A stretch of DNA of 64,000 nucleotides, taken from contig NC_134365.1 of assembly GCF_035582795.1 (NCBI RefSeq), positions 81,201,635 to 81,265,634 on the forward strand. Reading direction: 5' to 3'. The notes below the pieces were generated by a model, which was not told the DNA's origin, did not search any database, and worked only from the letters and a program-made list of their open reading frames with translations. This stretch comes from Mycteria americana (lineage: Eukaryota; Chordata; Aves; Ciconiiformes; Ciconiidae). The position numbers and the translations under genes are program-made. The first letter of the stretch is position 1. Every line of letters begins with the position of its first letter. Positions 1 to 13,070 of this stretch are shown in pieces.

Positions 1-317
1 ACAGCTGTGGCCGCCGGGAGATGAGGTCTGGGGTCTGGGCTAAAAGGAGCAATGAGAGGTTCTCAGCTCCTGCTCTCCAGGCAGGAGATAACTTTTTTAT
101 ATGGTGAGTGAGGTGTTGTGTTGTGACACAACATTCAAGATAGTTACCCAGAGAAGGGAATATGAATATAACTCTACCTCTTTTTAATGACTTGCAGGGA
201 GCCAAGGTCTGGCAGCCCTGGGAACAGGAGGTGTAAACACTCCTTCAGTCTTTTGAATTAGGCATCACAGAAATATAAGTCTCTTACAGATGTCGCGGTA
301 GGTGGTCTAACTATAGC

Positions 318-380
318 CTTTAATCCTTCTGTGCCTCAGCTCCCTCTTTTTTAAGATACAGATAGGGATACTTTGCAGCT
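318..380 (+). mobile_element. Possible ancient MIR/L2/L3-type remnant
   Basis: TAATCCTTCTGTGCCTCAGC and the following stretch ending in GATAGGGATACTT follow the order of the well-known MIR/L2 core region (CTGTGCCTCAGTTTCC, then a GGGGATAATA-like end). Match by eye only. Confidence 0.35.
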
Positions 381-2768
381 ATGCTGGCAGTATAAATATC
401 TCAGGGACTGTGATATTTTCTGATATCTTGTTACTGTGGTGGCAAAACATATAGGCAGAACATTACTATTTACTATTAAATTTCCAGAGCTGGCTTTTTA
501 AACAAGAGAGTGTATGTTTTGGAAACAGAGTGAGAGAGGGCTAGAGACAGAGGGGACTTGCTCAGCCTGGCTGTGGGGCAGGGAAAAGAGGGCAAAGAGG
601 CTGCTCCCAATCTGCCTCTCTGGTTATGGAGCCGTGTTGATGTATTTTGGGGGGAAACCTGTCTGGCTATAGAGGGGCTGCTGCTACAGCACTGAGCTCT
701 GAAGGTCTGGAGCTAAGGAACAGAGGTATCAACAAGCTTGTGAAAAAATACCAGGAATCTGTCATCTGCTCAAATAGCTTTCATAAGATAATAAAAAAAT
801 TGCAGCATCTTCTGGAGATGTATCTTGGCATTTCTGAGCATGACGGATGAGTACAGGTCACAGGAACTTTGGGGTCCTGCAGCAGTGCTCCTACAGGCAA
901 CAGCACTTTGGAGCTTTACTGTACTGTGCCCTATAGAAGGCATGTGATTAATCCACTTAACTTGTGGGTACCAAATGCTTGATTTAAGGAGAGAAAGGAT
1001 CTAATATGGGTCTTAATGCCCAAGTGAATTTCCTGGCTACCCTAGGCATGAGATTTTTCTTACAGAGATTAGTTAGATTACTTGGTAGAAATGGAAGTCG
1101 GAAGACCTGGGCATGGTTAAAGGAGGAAACAGGGAAGGGATGGTGTAACTGCAAGCTTTTTCATGGGGTTTGGGAAGATAAGAATGTATTTTGGGAGGTG
1201 GAAGGCAGACTTTTTTTTTTTTTTTAGTGAGGAAAAAGGACTGTGCTTTGAAAAGCCATTATATGAGAGGGGTGGAAATGGAGGATATGTAGAAATATAA
1301 GGCCCTGATACCAGGAGAGTACAGTTATGAAGAAGATGTGTAGCCAAGTGAGGAGTAATGTAGCGGTGAGAAAAAAAGATCTCTGCATGTACAACAGGTG
1401 ATTCTTACTTTTTATTTAACATTTTCCTGGGATAACATGGAAAAATCACAAAGGTAGTCCAAAATAAAATTGCCAGTTCATATAATGTTTCAGCTTCCAT
1501 CTGGGAAAACACTTGTTTTGTTCTGCATCTGATACAGAACCCTCCAAAATCTGCTTTGAAATTGAGGGATCGTTTTATCCCTGTCTTGGTAATAGCATCT
1601 CTGCTGTTAACCAGAGGAGTGTTTGAGCAGTTGCTGGCAGTTCCTCAGCCCAGGTACTGAGGCTGACTGAGCTAGCATCCTTCAGTGAAACTGCACCAAT
1701 GATCTTTAATAAGAGTTTGGAGATGTGTAAGTGTTCATGGTATATAGTATATACATAGGCATATACACATTTATTGAAGGAAAATTTCCCCCTGGAGTCC
1801 GTGCTGTCCTGTTCTGCACCTCCATCTCCTTCTTCCCCAATGGTGGAGCAGGGCGAAAGGTCCTCCTCTAGTTCCTCTATGGTCTGCCATCTGCCTAGAG
1901 GGTGAGATGAAGGTGCAGAAGGTGGGAAGATTTTGGAAACCACCTCTGTACGCTGGATCCAGCAGACATCAGTTATGTGGCAGGCACAGCAGAGGGAGCC
2001 TTGGGTTCAGTCCTGGAGCTGAGGAAGGGAGTAGACTTAATGCAGTTCAGAAAGCAAAGGTTGCTTTCCTTTTCCTCCCTCATCTAGGACCCTGGGCTTG
2101 CTGTTCGGCCTGGGAATAGCTAGGCAACAACACACGGTTCCCCTCTGTGTGTGTATGTCTCAATATTTCATGTCGTGCATGCAGTTTATGAAGCACTTGG
2201 AGACTGCCCCTGTGACGTTGTGCTCCAAAACTCAGCTCTCCCACCACATCCCTGGGGCAGCTGTCGTTCTTCTGGCAAAAGGAAGAGATGGAGGAGAGCT
2301 CCATATAGATTCAGTTTGTGTTGTCCAAACTTGTTTGCTATGCAGTGTAGTTATAGTACTTTGAAACTGTCCAAACATCCTGCTGCCTGGCATTGGCTTT
2401 GCCACCGAAGAGCTGGTGTGTGCTGGCTGGGGAGGGAGGTGTTTCTCTTATATGGCAGCTCCCGAACAGCCTCCCTGTGTTAAATATTAACTTATTGTTG
2501 CTGACCTTACAGGTCATTTTACTGTATCTCCAGCTCTCTTTACACTCCAAATATTCTCCTTGTGTGTCATGTGAATTTTCTATGCCTGGCTGTTTCACTG
2601 TTAATTTTTTGATTGAAAACTCAAGCTTATGAGTATTTTTAGAAAAATGCCCGCTTTCCTCATAAAATATTTTTGGTCAAATCATAACATTTCTTAACTT
2701 TTGTCTGAAAGGCTTTCATTTTTGTGACAGTCATTGTGTGAAAACATTTGCTCCTCAAGCTAACAGCT

Positions 2769-2787
2769 CCCCCCCCCCCCCCCCCCC
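2769..2787. repeat. Poly-C run (19)
   Basis: Nineteen consecutive C in unique DNA. Length in the assembly may be uncertain. Confidence 0.95.
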
Positions 2788-5700
2788 AACAATTAGGATT
2801 TTATTTTGGAAACTTCCTGTTTTCAAACAAGTTTTGTGTTTGAGCAGCCCATGTATCCAGCCCTGGTTCAACAAAAGCTGTTCATGTGCCAGGCGAAGAG
2901 GCAGAGGAGAAGATGGATAGCAGTGGTGCCTTTGTGGCTGCTCATTGTTCAGGAGAGTAACTGTTAAGCAAAGATGGCTTTAAAACAAAACCAGCAAAGA
3001 ACATTTTTTTTTTTTTTGGTGACATATGTTGTGAAAAACCTTTCCTGCTTTTTCATCCCAGAACCTGAAGGTCTGAAATACTTTCAGATAGGGTTTGAGT
3101 TTTTTTTTTTTTTTCATTTATGTGTCCATGACTTAACTGACATGAGGCAGTTATTAAAAAGCTGTGTCAGCAGTGGGCAGGACATGAAGCCCCAGCCCAA
3201 GGCATCAGACAGGACGTTCCTGTGAGCTCCCTTTCTGTTTTCCTCACTTCTTGCCTCTTTTTCTGTTTGCAGTGAATGAGGAACCTGTTCCCTACAGGGT
3301 CCCAAATTGAGTTTTGATGCAGTAACCTTGCAACTTGAGCTAAAAACTGGTTTGCCTGTTCCAGCAGGTAAGAGCGAAGAAAACAAGCCCTATTAGAAAA
3401 TGTATTGGCCTGCCTATGATTTTAAACACAACTTGGCATGTAATTTGATTCTCTTTAAAACACGCCAGCTGGTAAAAGACTAGCTCTAACAGGGACTTGA
3501 GATGCATCTCAGCAAGTTAGCATGTTTTTAACACATCCTGCTTCATTGTTTCTAAAGACCTGTTGGAGAACAAGCAATTGTGCTCTCCAGTGGTGCTGCC
3601 AGGTCTGCTGGAGCACATGGGATACTTCCCAGTCTCTGTCACCATCCCCTCTTGCAGAAACACAGAGTAATAAACCCAAGGAATAGCTTGTGAGCCTCCG
3701 TCTCATGTGCAGATATGACCTAATTGAATAGGGCAGGGTTTCTACCCTCAAGTAATAGCATCCATGCAAATGTGGCTGCTTTGATGGACAGATCTCCTTG
3801 CAGAGGTTTCACCCTTGATCAGAGCAAGTTACAGGCATGACCATCTCAGGCAATTGCTGTCCTGGGAGTACAGTAAGTACTCCAAAATGCAGGTGGGAGG
3901 AAAGAGGGACCTTGAAGCCCCTGCCTGGTTCCCTCTAGAGTAATCCAATTTGATTTTTCCCTGCAGGCGCACCAGATCTCCTCACCTGACCATGGCAGCT
4001 CTCTGAACTTGAACTGGCTGAGCCTATGGGCTAAAATGTGCATGGACGCTCTCACCTGGGCTGGCAGGCAGCTCATCCCCCAGACAGAGACAACTTCATG
4101 GTATTCTTTCCTGAATATGAGAACTACCATGGATTTTTCCCATATAACATGTAAAGTCAGCACACTGAGTCGGGCTGTATGAGAAACAGAAGAAATACAG
4201 AGGGGTTGTTTATTTAAACAGGGGTGAACAGCACTTTTCCAAAGTGCCTCCCAGGTGCTGTGCTCCTTCAGCAGAGGAGCTGGCTGAGGCAGGGCACATC
4301 TCCATCAGTCATTCATGCACTTGCACTTCTCCTGCTCTTCTACCAACCCAGCTGATGTGCAGCCCAGGGACACCTTTGAGTTTCACCCATGCGAGTCCAA
4401 AAAATAAATTAAAGTTCTGTATGACTGACCTGGACAAATGTGCACCCTTGACTTGACCCCCGATGACCTACATATGCCCTCATATGCCTGCACTGATGGG
4501 CAGACCCCCAGGGCACTGTTGGTGTGCTGGCTGGCAGCACAGAGGCATCTGTTTGAGAGCTCAGTGCAGATGCATCATAGTTTATTTCCTGTAGGAAACA
4601 ACCACAGACCTGCGTAGCATTTAATTAAGGCACACTAGCAAATCCTTCAAGCAAAGAAAGCCTCTACAGGCAATGCCTACAACAGACAGTGCTCAGCATC
4701 TCCGAGTGGGCCAGGCTTTAACCAGAGCTGGCGCAGAAGCCATATAGCCCTACTGCTTTGGTGTGAAGAGCACATCAAGTGATGTGTGTTTGGGTCCAGG
4801 GCTATGGTAGTATGGTCATCCAGCTCCCAAACTGAGAAGTATGGCTCCCAAATTGACCCATAAATGACAGTCATATAGATGAGTTGCTGTTGAAAACCCC
4901 TGAGCTGAAGGAGATCAAACCACTCTCTGGTTCACAGAAAGTGTGAAGATGTGACCAACATTTCTAGGAGAAAGACAGGAGCATTTCAGGGTGAATAGCA
5001 GTGCATACCACCAGCCCAAATTAGTTTCTTTCGCCATGCTGACTACCAAGAGTGAAGAGGATGGGCTTGATCCAGGGAAATCGATATCCTCAGCTGCCTG
5101 CAGTGAGAGCAGCCCCACTGGGCACCCCTGAGGGCTGGCAGGGCTCTTCTTCAGCTCCCTGCCTCGGGAGAGAGGGCCTAATACTTTTGCTTGAAGGATG
5201 TTCGTGGTGTGCATCCCAGCTGGCTGAGGCCCGAGTATGGTATGGGAGTATTTCATGGCATCGGCGAGGGAAGGGGGAACAGCTGGGAGGTGGATGGTGG
5301 GAAGCTGTGAGCTGTTGAGGGTGTTTGGGCAAGAGCTTGGTGGCTGCGTTAAGTGTAGCTGTTGGTAGGCCATTTATCATACACTGTGCAACCAGCCACT
5401 GATCCACAGCAATTACTATTTTTTACAGCTTCCAAACAATGTCAGTTGCAAGCTGTGTTTGCTGTCGTAACGTAAAAACCAGATAGTTATAGGATGAAAA
5501 AAAAAAAGGCTTTTCAGTGATTTTGTGCTTTTCTTTTAAAGTTAACAGGTGTTCCTGGTCACCCTGTAAAACCACAGTGAAAATATCTGCATACCACTGA
5601 AATGAAGCAACTCCAAACCAACCCCTGTGAAGAAAATCCCATCTTTTGCTTTTGTTTTGTAGAAATGAATGGGCAAAAAAAGCTTCAACTATGGGTTTTC

Positions 5701-5830
5701 ATAATGATAGAGCGGGAGCTTTCACCACCATCCCAGTCTTGGACCGCATCTGATGCAGGCTCATGGAGACAGGGGACTGTTATTAGAGCTGCGTGAATAA
5801 TCTACAGCAAGTAACTGAATGGAAGTGTTT

Positions 5831-5942
5831 GGCCTTTTTTCTGTTTGCAAACTATCTGTGAGCCTGCCTGGATGTTCTTGAATGTGTTTGTTGTTTGAAA
5901 TAATACTGCCCATAATTTCTGTGAATAATCGTTTATTTGTAG
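5831..5942 (+). repeat. Diverged repeat pair, copy A (unknown old element)
   Basis: Shares with 10050-10145 an ordered series: a T-rich run, TTTGCAAACT.TCTG, a T-rich link with GTTTGTTGTT, then AATTTCTG.GA.ATAAT. Both lie in otherwise unique DNA. The order suggests an old interspersed repeat or conserved element family. Confidence 0.45.
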
Positions 5943-6429
5943 CTTGCCTACAAGCATTTAGATAGTCAAAATGTCATTTCTGTTCCATGGTTACATGAGT
6001 GCAACCCTGAGATTTCCACCAAAAGTACCCCCAGTCAGCAGTGGTAAATTCACTTTCTGTAAAAACCTACTGAAATCTTTTTGGGAAATGCATGTTCATG
6101 TGCAATATCTAGATCTCTCTTGGCACATCAAAGAGTGGTGTGGACTGCCAGCTTTCTGTATCTGTGTCATGAAAACACTAGGCAGATCAGTTCTCAGAAC
6201 CGTGGCTGTCCTCTGTCTTGCATGCCAGACATCCACAGAGCAATGGATTTTGTAGCATTTTAAAGTGATACTTTCTGATATCTTATAACTTTCTCAAACA
6301 CTGCAATGTTAAATCAGTTTCACTTAAAATTTTCATGCCATCTCGTTATCTACGGGCTGCCTAGGAAGCTAATGGACAGCAGGAGATCCGTAAATGACAG
6401 TTAAATCTAAAGCAGTGTGGACAAAGGTG

Positions 6430-6515
6430 TGGACTTGGATTCAGGAGGTAAAACAGGCTGTGACCTTGTACAACTCACTTTGTTTCTTTTCCCAGCCTTT
6501 GTCTTTACCACCTGA
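6430..6515 (+). mobile_element. Possible ancient MIR/L3-type remnant
   Basis: CTGTGACCTTGTACAACTCA followed by a T/C-rich stretch resembles the CTGTGACCTTGGGCAAGTCA core common to MIR and related elements. Weakly supported. Confidence 0.3.
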
Positions 6516-7849
6516 AGCATAAACCTGTTGGGTTTCCTACAACAAATGAAGAAAAGAAAATTAAGCTTATTGTAATGGGAGGGGAGAGAAAAAATAACCC
6601 TGTTCTTTCTTTCACCCTTCCTGCTCTCTCCCCAGTATTTTGTCGGGCCCTTTCCTCCTCTTTCTTTGTCCAGCATCCCCTTCTGTCCTATCCCTCACTG
6701 GGACTCCTTTACTGCCTCTGTCTACCTCCCATTCCTTTGTCTTGTTTTCCTTTCCCCAGGAAGGTTTTAGTGAAGGGGAGTCATCTGAGGAAGAGAGTAT
6801 CTGCCCATGGAGCTTGTGAATGGTACAGGCTGAAATAAGAGTTGCACTGAAGATGAGGCTTTTTTTGTGGAAAATGAAAACAAAAATAACTTTTTCTCAT
6901 ATTATTGACATTTTTCAGAGGGTATTGTCATTGGTAGAGTGAACTAAAGCCAGAATTTAGGCTTTGGCTATTGAAATGTTTTGACGAAAATTTGCCAACC
7001 TCTAGTTTATTTTTTCAATTCTCCAATTAAGGGGGAAAAAAAAAAAAAGATTATTTAAAAGAATCTTTCCTACACAGCTCCCCCCTCCCCCTGCTTTTTT
7101 TTTGGTCAAAGAACAAATTTTCCACTTGCACTAACTCAATACAGTCTTTTTGTTTCAGAAGCCGCATTGCAGTAATGTTGAAAAAGGAGTCCAGAACCGG
7201 CTGCTTTAATGCTTTACTCGTGGCCATTTGTACCCTTTTCATTTCACTTTACCTTTTTTGAGCTGCATTTGGTGGGAAGTGTTTTATATGCTAAACTATC
7301 CCAGGCACTCCACAATTCTCCTTTAATGCTCTGCTCTATCACTGAGCTGTGGCTAGCAGGGATACATCGTGTGGTCACCCCATTTCACAAGCCAGCTAAT
7401 AGCTGAGGGTGGAGGTTCATGTGTACAGCTACTGTGTGATCTGGGCTGGAGGAGGAAAAAATCTTTTAAAATTGTTCCCAGCCAGTTAGTTTGAATGACT
7501 GTCTATCATTTTGGGCTCTATATGATCTGTGTGTGGAGGGTAACGGAGGCTTGGGATTTATTTAGGCCTGAAAAAAAATAGCGTGAAAGGGTGGTAGCCA
7601 CATCCTGGACAACAAAACCAGTGCTTAAGCTGTGGGCAGGTTCCCCGGACTTCACCCCTTCCCCTCCTGCAAAGGAAATCAATTAATGTTATTTACTTAC
7701 AAAACTTCACGTCCTGTTTTTGAAGTTATAAAAGGGCTTGGGGCCATGTTTAAAAGTGAATGCAGTAAAGGGACGTGGTGGTGGGATGTCTCTCATGAAG
7801 TCATGAAGTTGTTGAAAAGGGCTGCAGAGGACCCTTGGACACAGCGGTT

Positions 7850-7868
7850 GGGGGGGGGGCGGGGGGGG
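7850..7868. repeat. Interrupted poly-G run
   Basis: Ten G, one C, then eight G. Confidence 0.95.
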
Positions 7869-10049
7869 TAAGATTTATTTAATAGCAGCATTGACTTGCA
7901 CCTTAGACCTGCTGCCAGTGTACAGCCCATCTGTCTCTGTTTGCCTTGCTTCATCACATCGCAGGCTGTGCTGGGCAGGCTCCCTAAGGCCATGTGCTCA
8001 CACCTAGCCTGATTTGAGTCTCTGGGCTCTACCTCAGCCTTAAAATACAGGGGTGATGCGCATTCCGCAAGAAGATAAAGGGCATTGGTTCTAGGGGAGG
8101 TGGGATGCAGCTTTCTTGGTTGTAACCCTAAGGGATTTGGGAAGGGAGACCTGAAGTGGTGCACAGCCCAAGTCTGGGAAGCACAAGGATGTAGCGAGGA
8201 CGGAGCAGGGTCTCATTAGCGGCACTTTTTTAACAGCCGGTGATATTTAACAGTTGTTTTGTCAAACTGGACTGAATCACCTCCAGCACAGCCCTCTTTA
8301 CCCCAGTGGGTTAGGAAGAGTGCTTGAATGGAGCTGGAGAGAGGTTACAGGGCTTTACCCAGTTCTTAAGGCATTAAGTCACCTCCATTTCCAGAGAGGA
8401 CAATTATGCCAGTGTCATTTTTATTAAGAAATGAAATGCAAAGGCTGAGCTGGCTGGTTGGCTTTAGTGCCCTACAGCACTAAGTTATAAGACCTCGTTT
8501 GTGATGATGCCACGATTAGGTCACCAGGAAGCTTAAATTCCACTTCTTGGGCATGACGGAGACTTGGCCTGAGATGTGTGCAGGGTCTGGCAGCACCCAT
8601 AAAAAGGAGTTAATGATGGAGCTGGCAAAGTGGATATCTGCCTGCTTCCTTTTCATTCAATAAGGGCAGTTGGTCACAGTGGGGCAACTCAGGCCAGGCT
8701 AGGAGAGTTAGCTACAGAATAAGGTTTGACTCTAATCCCTGCTAAGACTGACTGTCTTTCTTTCACAGTGGGTATACAAGACCCAAGGAGGTTTTGCATG
8801 TATTCTGAAAATGTTCTACATCCTTGTAACCTTAGGGTTTTGTGGCGTGATCTGGGAATATAACAAAAAGAGGCTCCGGGTGGCTTTGCGCTCCTGTGAC
8901 TCTGAAGCAGCATTTAAACCCTACCCGATTCCAGTGTACTGTTACTGACTCTTGCAACAGCATATACTTTCTTAATATAAATCTAAGGATCACAAACTTG
9001 TGTCTTAAGTTGTCACTGCTTAGTTAGAGACACTAAGCAGAGTCTGGACAGATGGACAGGATGGTCAAGACCAAGATGCTCAATAGTCCTCATGGCTCTG
9101 TCTCCAAACTTTCTCTTCACAGCCTGTCCCAGCATGGTTGTTCATCAAGTGGGCACTTAGGAAGTGCCCAGCATGGGAAGAATCTGGCTTAATTGCTCAT
9201 GTTGCAATCTTCCTACTGGATGTATTTACACCTGGACAACAAGCTTTGTTGTCCTTCTGGTCAAGATGAGTATTCACATTAGTGTCTGACAAGCAAGAGT
9301 GAGGGAATTCAGGAGAAAAAACATCTTCGTCCAACCCCAAAAGGCAAGGCTTTGTCTAGATAAGTGTGATCGGTTGCTCAGTGTTTGTTATCACTGAACA
9401 GCCAAATAAAAGGAGGAGTATGTTTTAACTTGTCCCCTGCTTCCTGAGGGCAGATGTAGGGTTAAATCAGTACAGCTGGATGTGATGACAAACCGGAGGG
9501 CCAAGAAGGCGTCGGTGATATAAGACATGTTTACACAGCAAAGGAAGAGGTGCAATTTCCACATGTGCCAGCGTGAGCAATAAGAGCAGGGAAGGGACGG
9601 GCATTGGGATTTGGTATGTGGTTGGGATGGGAGGCAGCGGTCCTTCAAAGTATTGTGCTCTGTGCGGTTGCCTGAACTAAAGGCTTCATGGCTCACCTTC
9701 ACTCTTAGGGCTAACTATAAAGTAGCTAGGTTAGGCTATACAGACAGGGTTTTATGTGTCTGCAGTCATACCTCCTATACCATCAGTTTTCAACTGCAGA
9801 GACAAGAAATCAAGTGCTGGAATGCTCTTCCTGAAGACCATCTGGGTCTTGTATGTTGGCACTTCATGATCCTAGAAACACCGTTGAGCTTGGCAGGACT
9901 GGCCTAAAACCAGCAGTGCCTCAGGCCAGGATGAAGGTTCACTGACCAAATAGAGTGGAGGAAATCTTGGCTGTGCTTTAATTTATTGTCTTGCATTGCT
10001 AGTAAAGCTAGATGCATAAATCATAATGATTAATAAATCTGTTATGTCC

Positions 10050-10145
10050 TCCTTTTTTCCTATTTGCAAACTGTCTGAGCAATTTTCTCAACTGCATTTG
10101 TTATTCAGAATTTTTCACTGAGTAATTTCTGGAGATAATTCTTGT
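10050..10145 (+). repeat. Diverged repeat pair, copy B (unknown old element)
   Basis: Partner of 5831-5942. The shared blocks are in the same order and orientation with small indels. I do not recognise the family. Confidence 0.45.
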
Positions 10146-10565
10146 GTTTTTATCTTGTCTGGGAAGTTATGCTGTATCTGACATTGGAGCTGTTTTCATT
10201 AGACATAAATCTTTCTTTTGTTGTTTCAGAATCACATTTCCCATGCTACCATTTGCAATTACAGATATGCAACTTGCTTTCTTTGACTGCTCTTCAACAT
10301 CCATTTATCACTGGCTGTTTCAGCTGCTGTTGAAACGCTAGTAAACTGTATCATCCTTACATTTGGGACTAAACACCATATACAGAAGCATGAATGTACT
10401 TGTACAGAAATTCAGAGAGTGAATAAGCATCTGTGAAGTTTCCTTGTATTGATAGAGTTGCTAAAATTTGTGCATATAATCTATATTTTGTCCGAGTACC
10501 AAACTGATGTACAACAGAAAGGTGAGGCCATCCATGGGCCGTGTATATTGATGGCATGTGTCGAA

Positions 10566-11698
10566 GCCTGATCTCCTTCTATGATAAGGTGACCCGCCTA
10601 GTGGATGAGGGGAAGTCTGTGGATGTTTTCTATCTAGACTTCAGTAAAGCCTTTGACACGGTTTCCCACGGCATTCTCCTGGAGAAACTGGCTGCTCATG
10701 GCTTGGACGGGTGTACTCTTCGCTGGGTAAAGAACTGGCTGGACGGCCGGGCCCAGAGAGTGGTGGTGAATGGAGTTTACTCCGGTTGGCGGCCGGTCAC
10801 AAGCGGTGTTCCCCAGGGCTCGGTGTTGGGGCCAGTTCTGTTTAACATCTTTATCAATGATCTGGACGAAGGGATCGAGTGCACTCTCAGTAAGTTTGCA
10901 GACGACACCAAGTTGTGTGGGAGTGTTGATCTGCTGGAGGGTAGGCAGGCTCTGCAGAGGGACCTGGACAGGCTGGATCGATGGGCTGGGGTGAATTGTA
11001 TGAGGTTTAACAAGGCCAAGTGCAAGGTCCTGCACTTGGGCCACAGCAACCCCATGCAACGCTACAGGCTTGGGGAAGAGTGGCTGGAAAGCTGCCTGGC
11101 AGAGAAGGACCTGGGGGTGTTGGTTGACAGCCGCCTGAATATGAGCCAGCAGTGTGCCCAGGCGGCCAAGAAGGCCAATGGCATCCTGGCCTGTATCAAA
11201 AATAGCGTGGCCAGCAGGACTAGGGAAGTGATTGTGCCCCTGTACTCGGCACTGGTGAGGCCGCACCTCGAATACTGTGTTCAGTTTTGGGCCCCCCACT
11301 ACAAGAGGGATATTGAGGTACTGGAGCGCGTACAGAGAAGGGCAACGAAGCTGGTGAAGGGTCTGGAGCAGAAGTCTTATGAGGAGCGGCTGAGGGAGCT
11401 GGGACTGTTTAGCCTGGAGAAAAGGAGGCTGAGGGGAGACCTCATCGCTCTCTACAACTACCTGAAAGGAGGTTGTAGAGAGGTGGGGGTCGGTCTCTTC
11501 TCCCAGGTAACAAGTGATAGGACAAGAGGAAATGGCCTCAAGTTGCGCCAGGGGAGGTTTAGACTGGATATTAGGAAATTTTTCTTCACCGAGAGGGTTA
11601 TCAAGCATTGGAACAGGCTGCCCAGGGAAGTGGTTGAGTCGCCATCCCTGGAGGTATTTAAAGGACGTTTGGATGAGGTACTTAGAGACATGGTGTAG
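10566..11698 (+). pseudogene. CR1 ORF2 fragment: C-terminal reverse transcriptase and thumb/C-domain
   Basis: About 377 codons are open from the truncation point to the stop. An ATG at 10541 lies in flanking DNA and only by chance continues into the element. Motif A (LDFSKAFD), motif B-like PQGSVLGP and motif C FADD are intact. Downstream is the CR1-typical region with [14 protein letters not shown] and the [20 protein letters not shown] block. ORF1, the endonuclease and the RT N-terminus are absent. A GTG-started antisense frame on the other strand (10634-11608) is a shadow of this coding sequence. Confidence 0.9.
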
Positions 11699-11792
11699 TG
11701 GTGGTTTTTGGCAGTGTTAGGTTTATGGTTGGACTCGATGATCTTAAAGGTCTTTTCCAACCTATATGATTCTGTGATTCTGTGATTCTGTG
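10566..11792 (+). mobile_element. CR1 LINE, 5'-truncated, young copy with open ORF2 frame
   Basis: The 3' part of CR1 ORF2 followed by the short 3' UTR and a terminal GATTCTGT-type tandem ending near 11792. Homology to the copy at 58107-60840 begins at CCTGATCTCC (10566-10567). Sequence before that is unrelated, so this is the usual 5' truncation. The reverse transcriptase keeps its motifs: LDFSKAFD with the first catalytic Asp, PQGSVLGP, and FADD. No stop or frameshift breaks the frame to the natural stop at 11698. The endonuclease part is missing, so it cannot move on its own. Confidence 0.97.
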
Positions 11793-13026
11793 AAGCATGT
11801 AGCATTACCATCACCCCTGCTATTTGCTCACCAGACACTAATGCGTCAATCCCTAATCAAAATGGCCTGTAGAGGCACCGAGTAGACCTGAGAGACTTCT
11901 CCACTGACTAGAAAAGGCAGAAAGAAATAATTCATTATGGCAGTGATCCTTCGAACAGGGCATGTGTAATATAGTAATTTGAGCTATACTGGCCCAGGTT
12001 CAGCAGGAGTGGTGAGGAACGAGGCTAGCTGGACATCTGGTCCCCAGCTGGATGGCAGATGCTCCTTAAGGGCATCCCAGGAGACTGAGTCCGTGCAGAT
12101 GGAGAGAAGGGAAAGCAGGTACCCACCTTACTAGGCCAGTGCTCTAACCAACAGGGGTGTAAAGAAAAAGGAAGAAGGCAGGAAGGTGGATGTGGACCAC
12201 TACTTCATTCTGTACTTTAAAAGAAAGTGTTGGCCACCACGGCCTTTTGGAGGGAAGAGAATCCTGAAAATATGCTCTGAGAATGGTTACTAGGTCAAGA
12301 GCCTCAGGGAAAAGAGGAGGGGAAATATTTTGTTCCTTGATCGTAACTCGGCTTAGACACTAAGCTGCTCAGACGTTTTTGGGCATGCAGAAATGGAGAT
12401 TACTTGTCTCTGGGATCAGGCTCCAGCTGAGAAAACGTTTCTCCAGGACACAGTTTTTGGAATTGGGTACCCGAATTCCACTGAGGTCTCACTGGCTACA
12501 GCCTCTTTGACCTCATCTGATGTTAAGTGTAAGGCTTTGGGGCATGCTGCTCAATGTGAGCAGAGCATTTTCTATCATGAAAGGAGAGGCTGGTACAGAA
12601 AAACTGTTTGCAGGAAAACATCTTAGTAGAGGATTTTACCGTTGTTGCTGGGACAGTATGTTTTAGTGGTGTAATAAAGGGGAAGTTTTCTGACAAGCTC
12701 GAAGTCTAGAGCATTCACCTTGAATTAAGCAAAGGGTGGCAGTTGGTAGGATAAGAATATCTGAACTCAAAAGCAAGCCAATGCATGCATGCAAAAACAT
12801 TTGGCAATTGTTTAGTGAAACAACGACAGCCTTAATAGCACAGCATTAGGCAGAGAGCCAAGAGGCAAAAATATTTGTAAATAGGGTTTGCTAATTTTTT
12901 CCACTGGCAAACATAGCAAAAGAGGGAGGGGGGAATTAGTGCTCTGAAGAGACAGGCCTGGGAGCACAGGTCCCTCTAGGTTTATGAACAGAATCCCTCT
13001 GTAATCCACATCCCAAATGCAAATAA

Positions 13027-13070
13027 GTTTGTGTGTGTGCGTGCGTGTGTGTGCGTGTCTCTGTGCGTGC
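13027..13070. repeat. GT/GC dinucleotide microsatellite, imperfect
   Basis: Alternating GT with GC interruptions over about 44 bases; Z-DNA-prone by composition. Confidence 0.9.

Larger units (their letters stand above)
1..10565. other. Intergenic unique DNA
   Basis: No gene is recognised. All frames are short, lack known domains and have no convincing splice-site support. It holds homopolymer runs, two possible MIR/L3-type remnants and both copies of the diverged repeat pair. Confidence 0.6.

Noticed and set aside
10634..11608. A 324-codon frame antisense to CR1
   Set aside because: Shadow of the reverse-transcriptase coding sequence; a similar shadow exists at 59874-60662.
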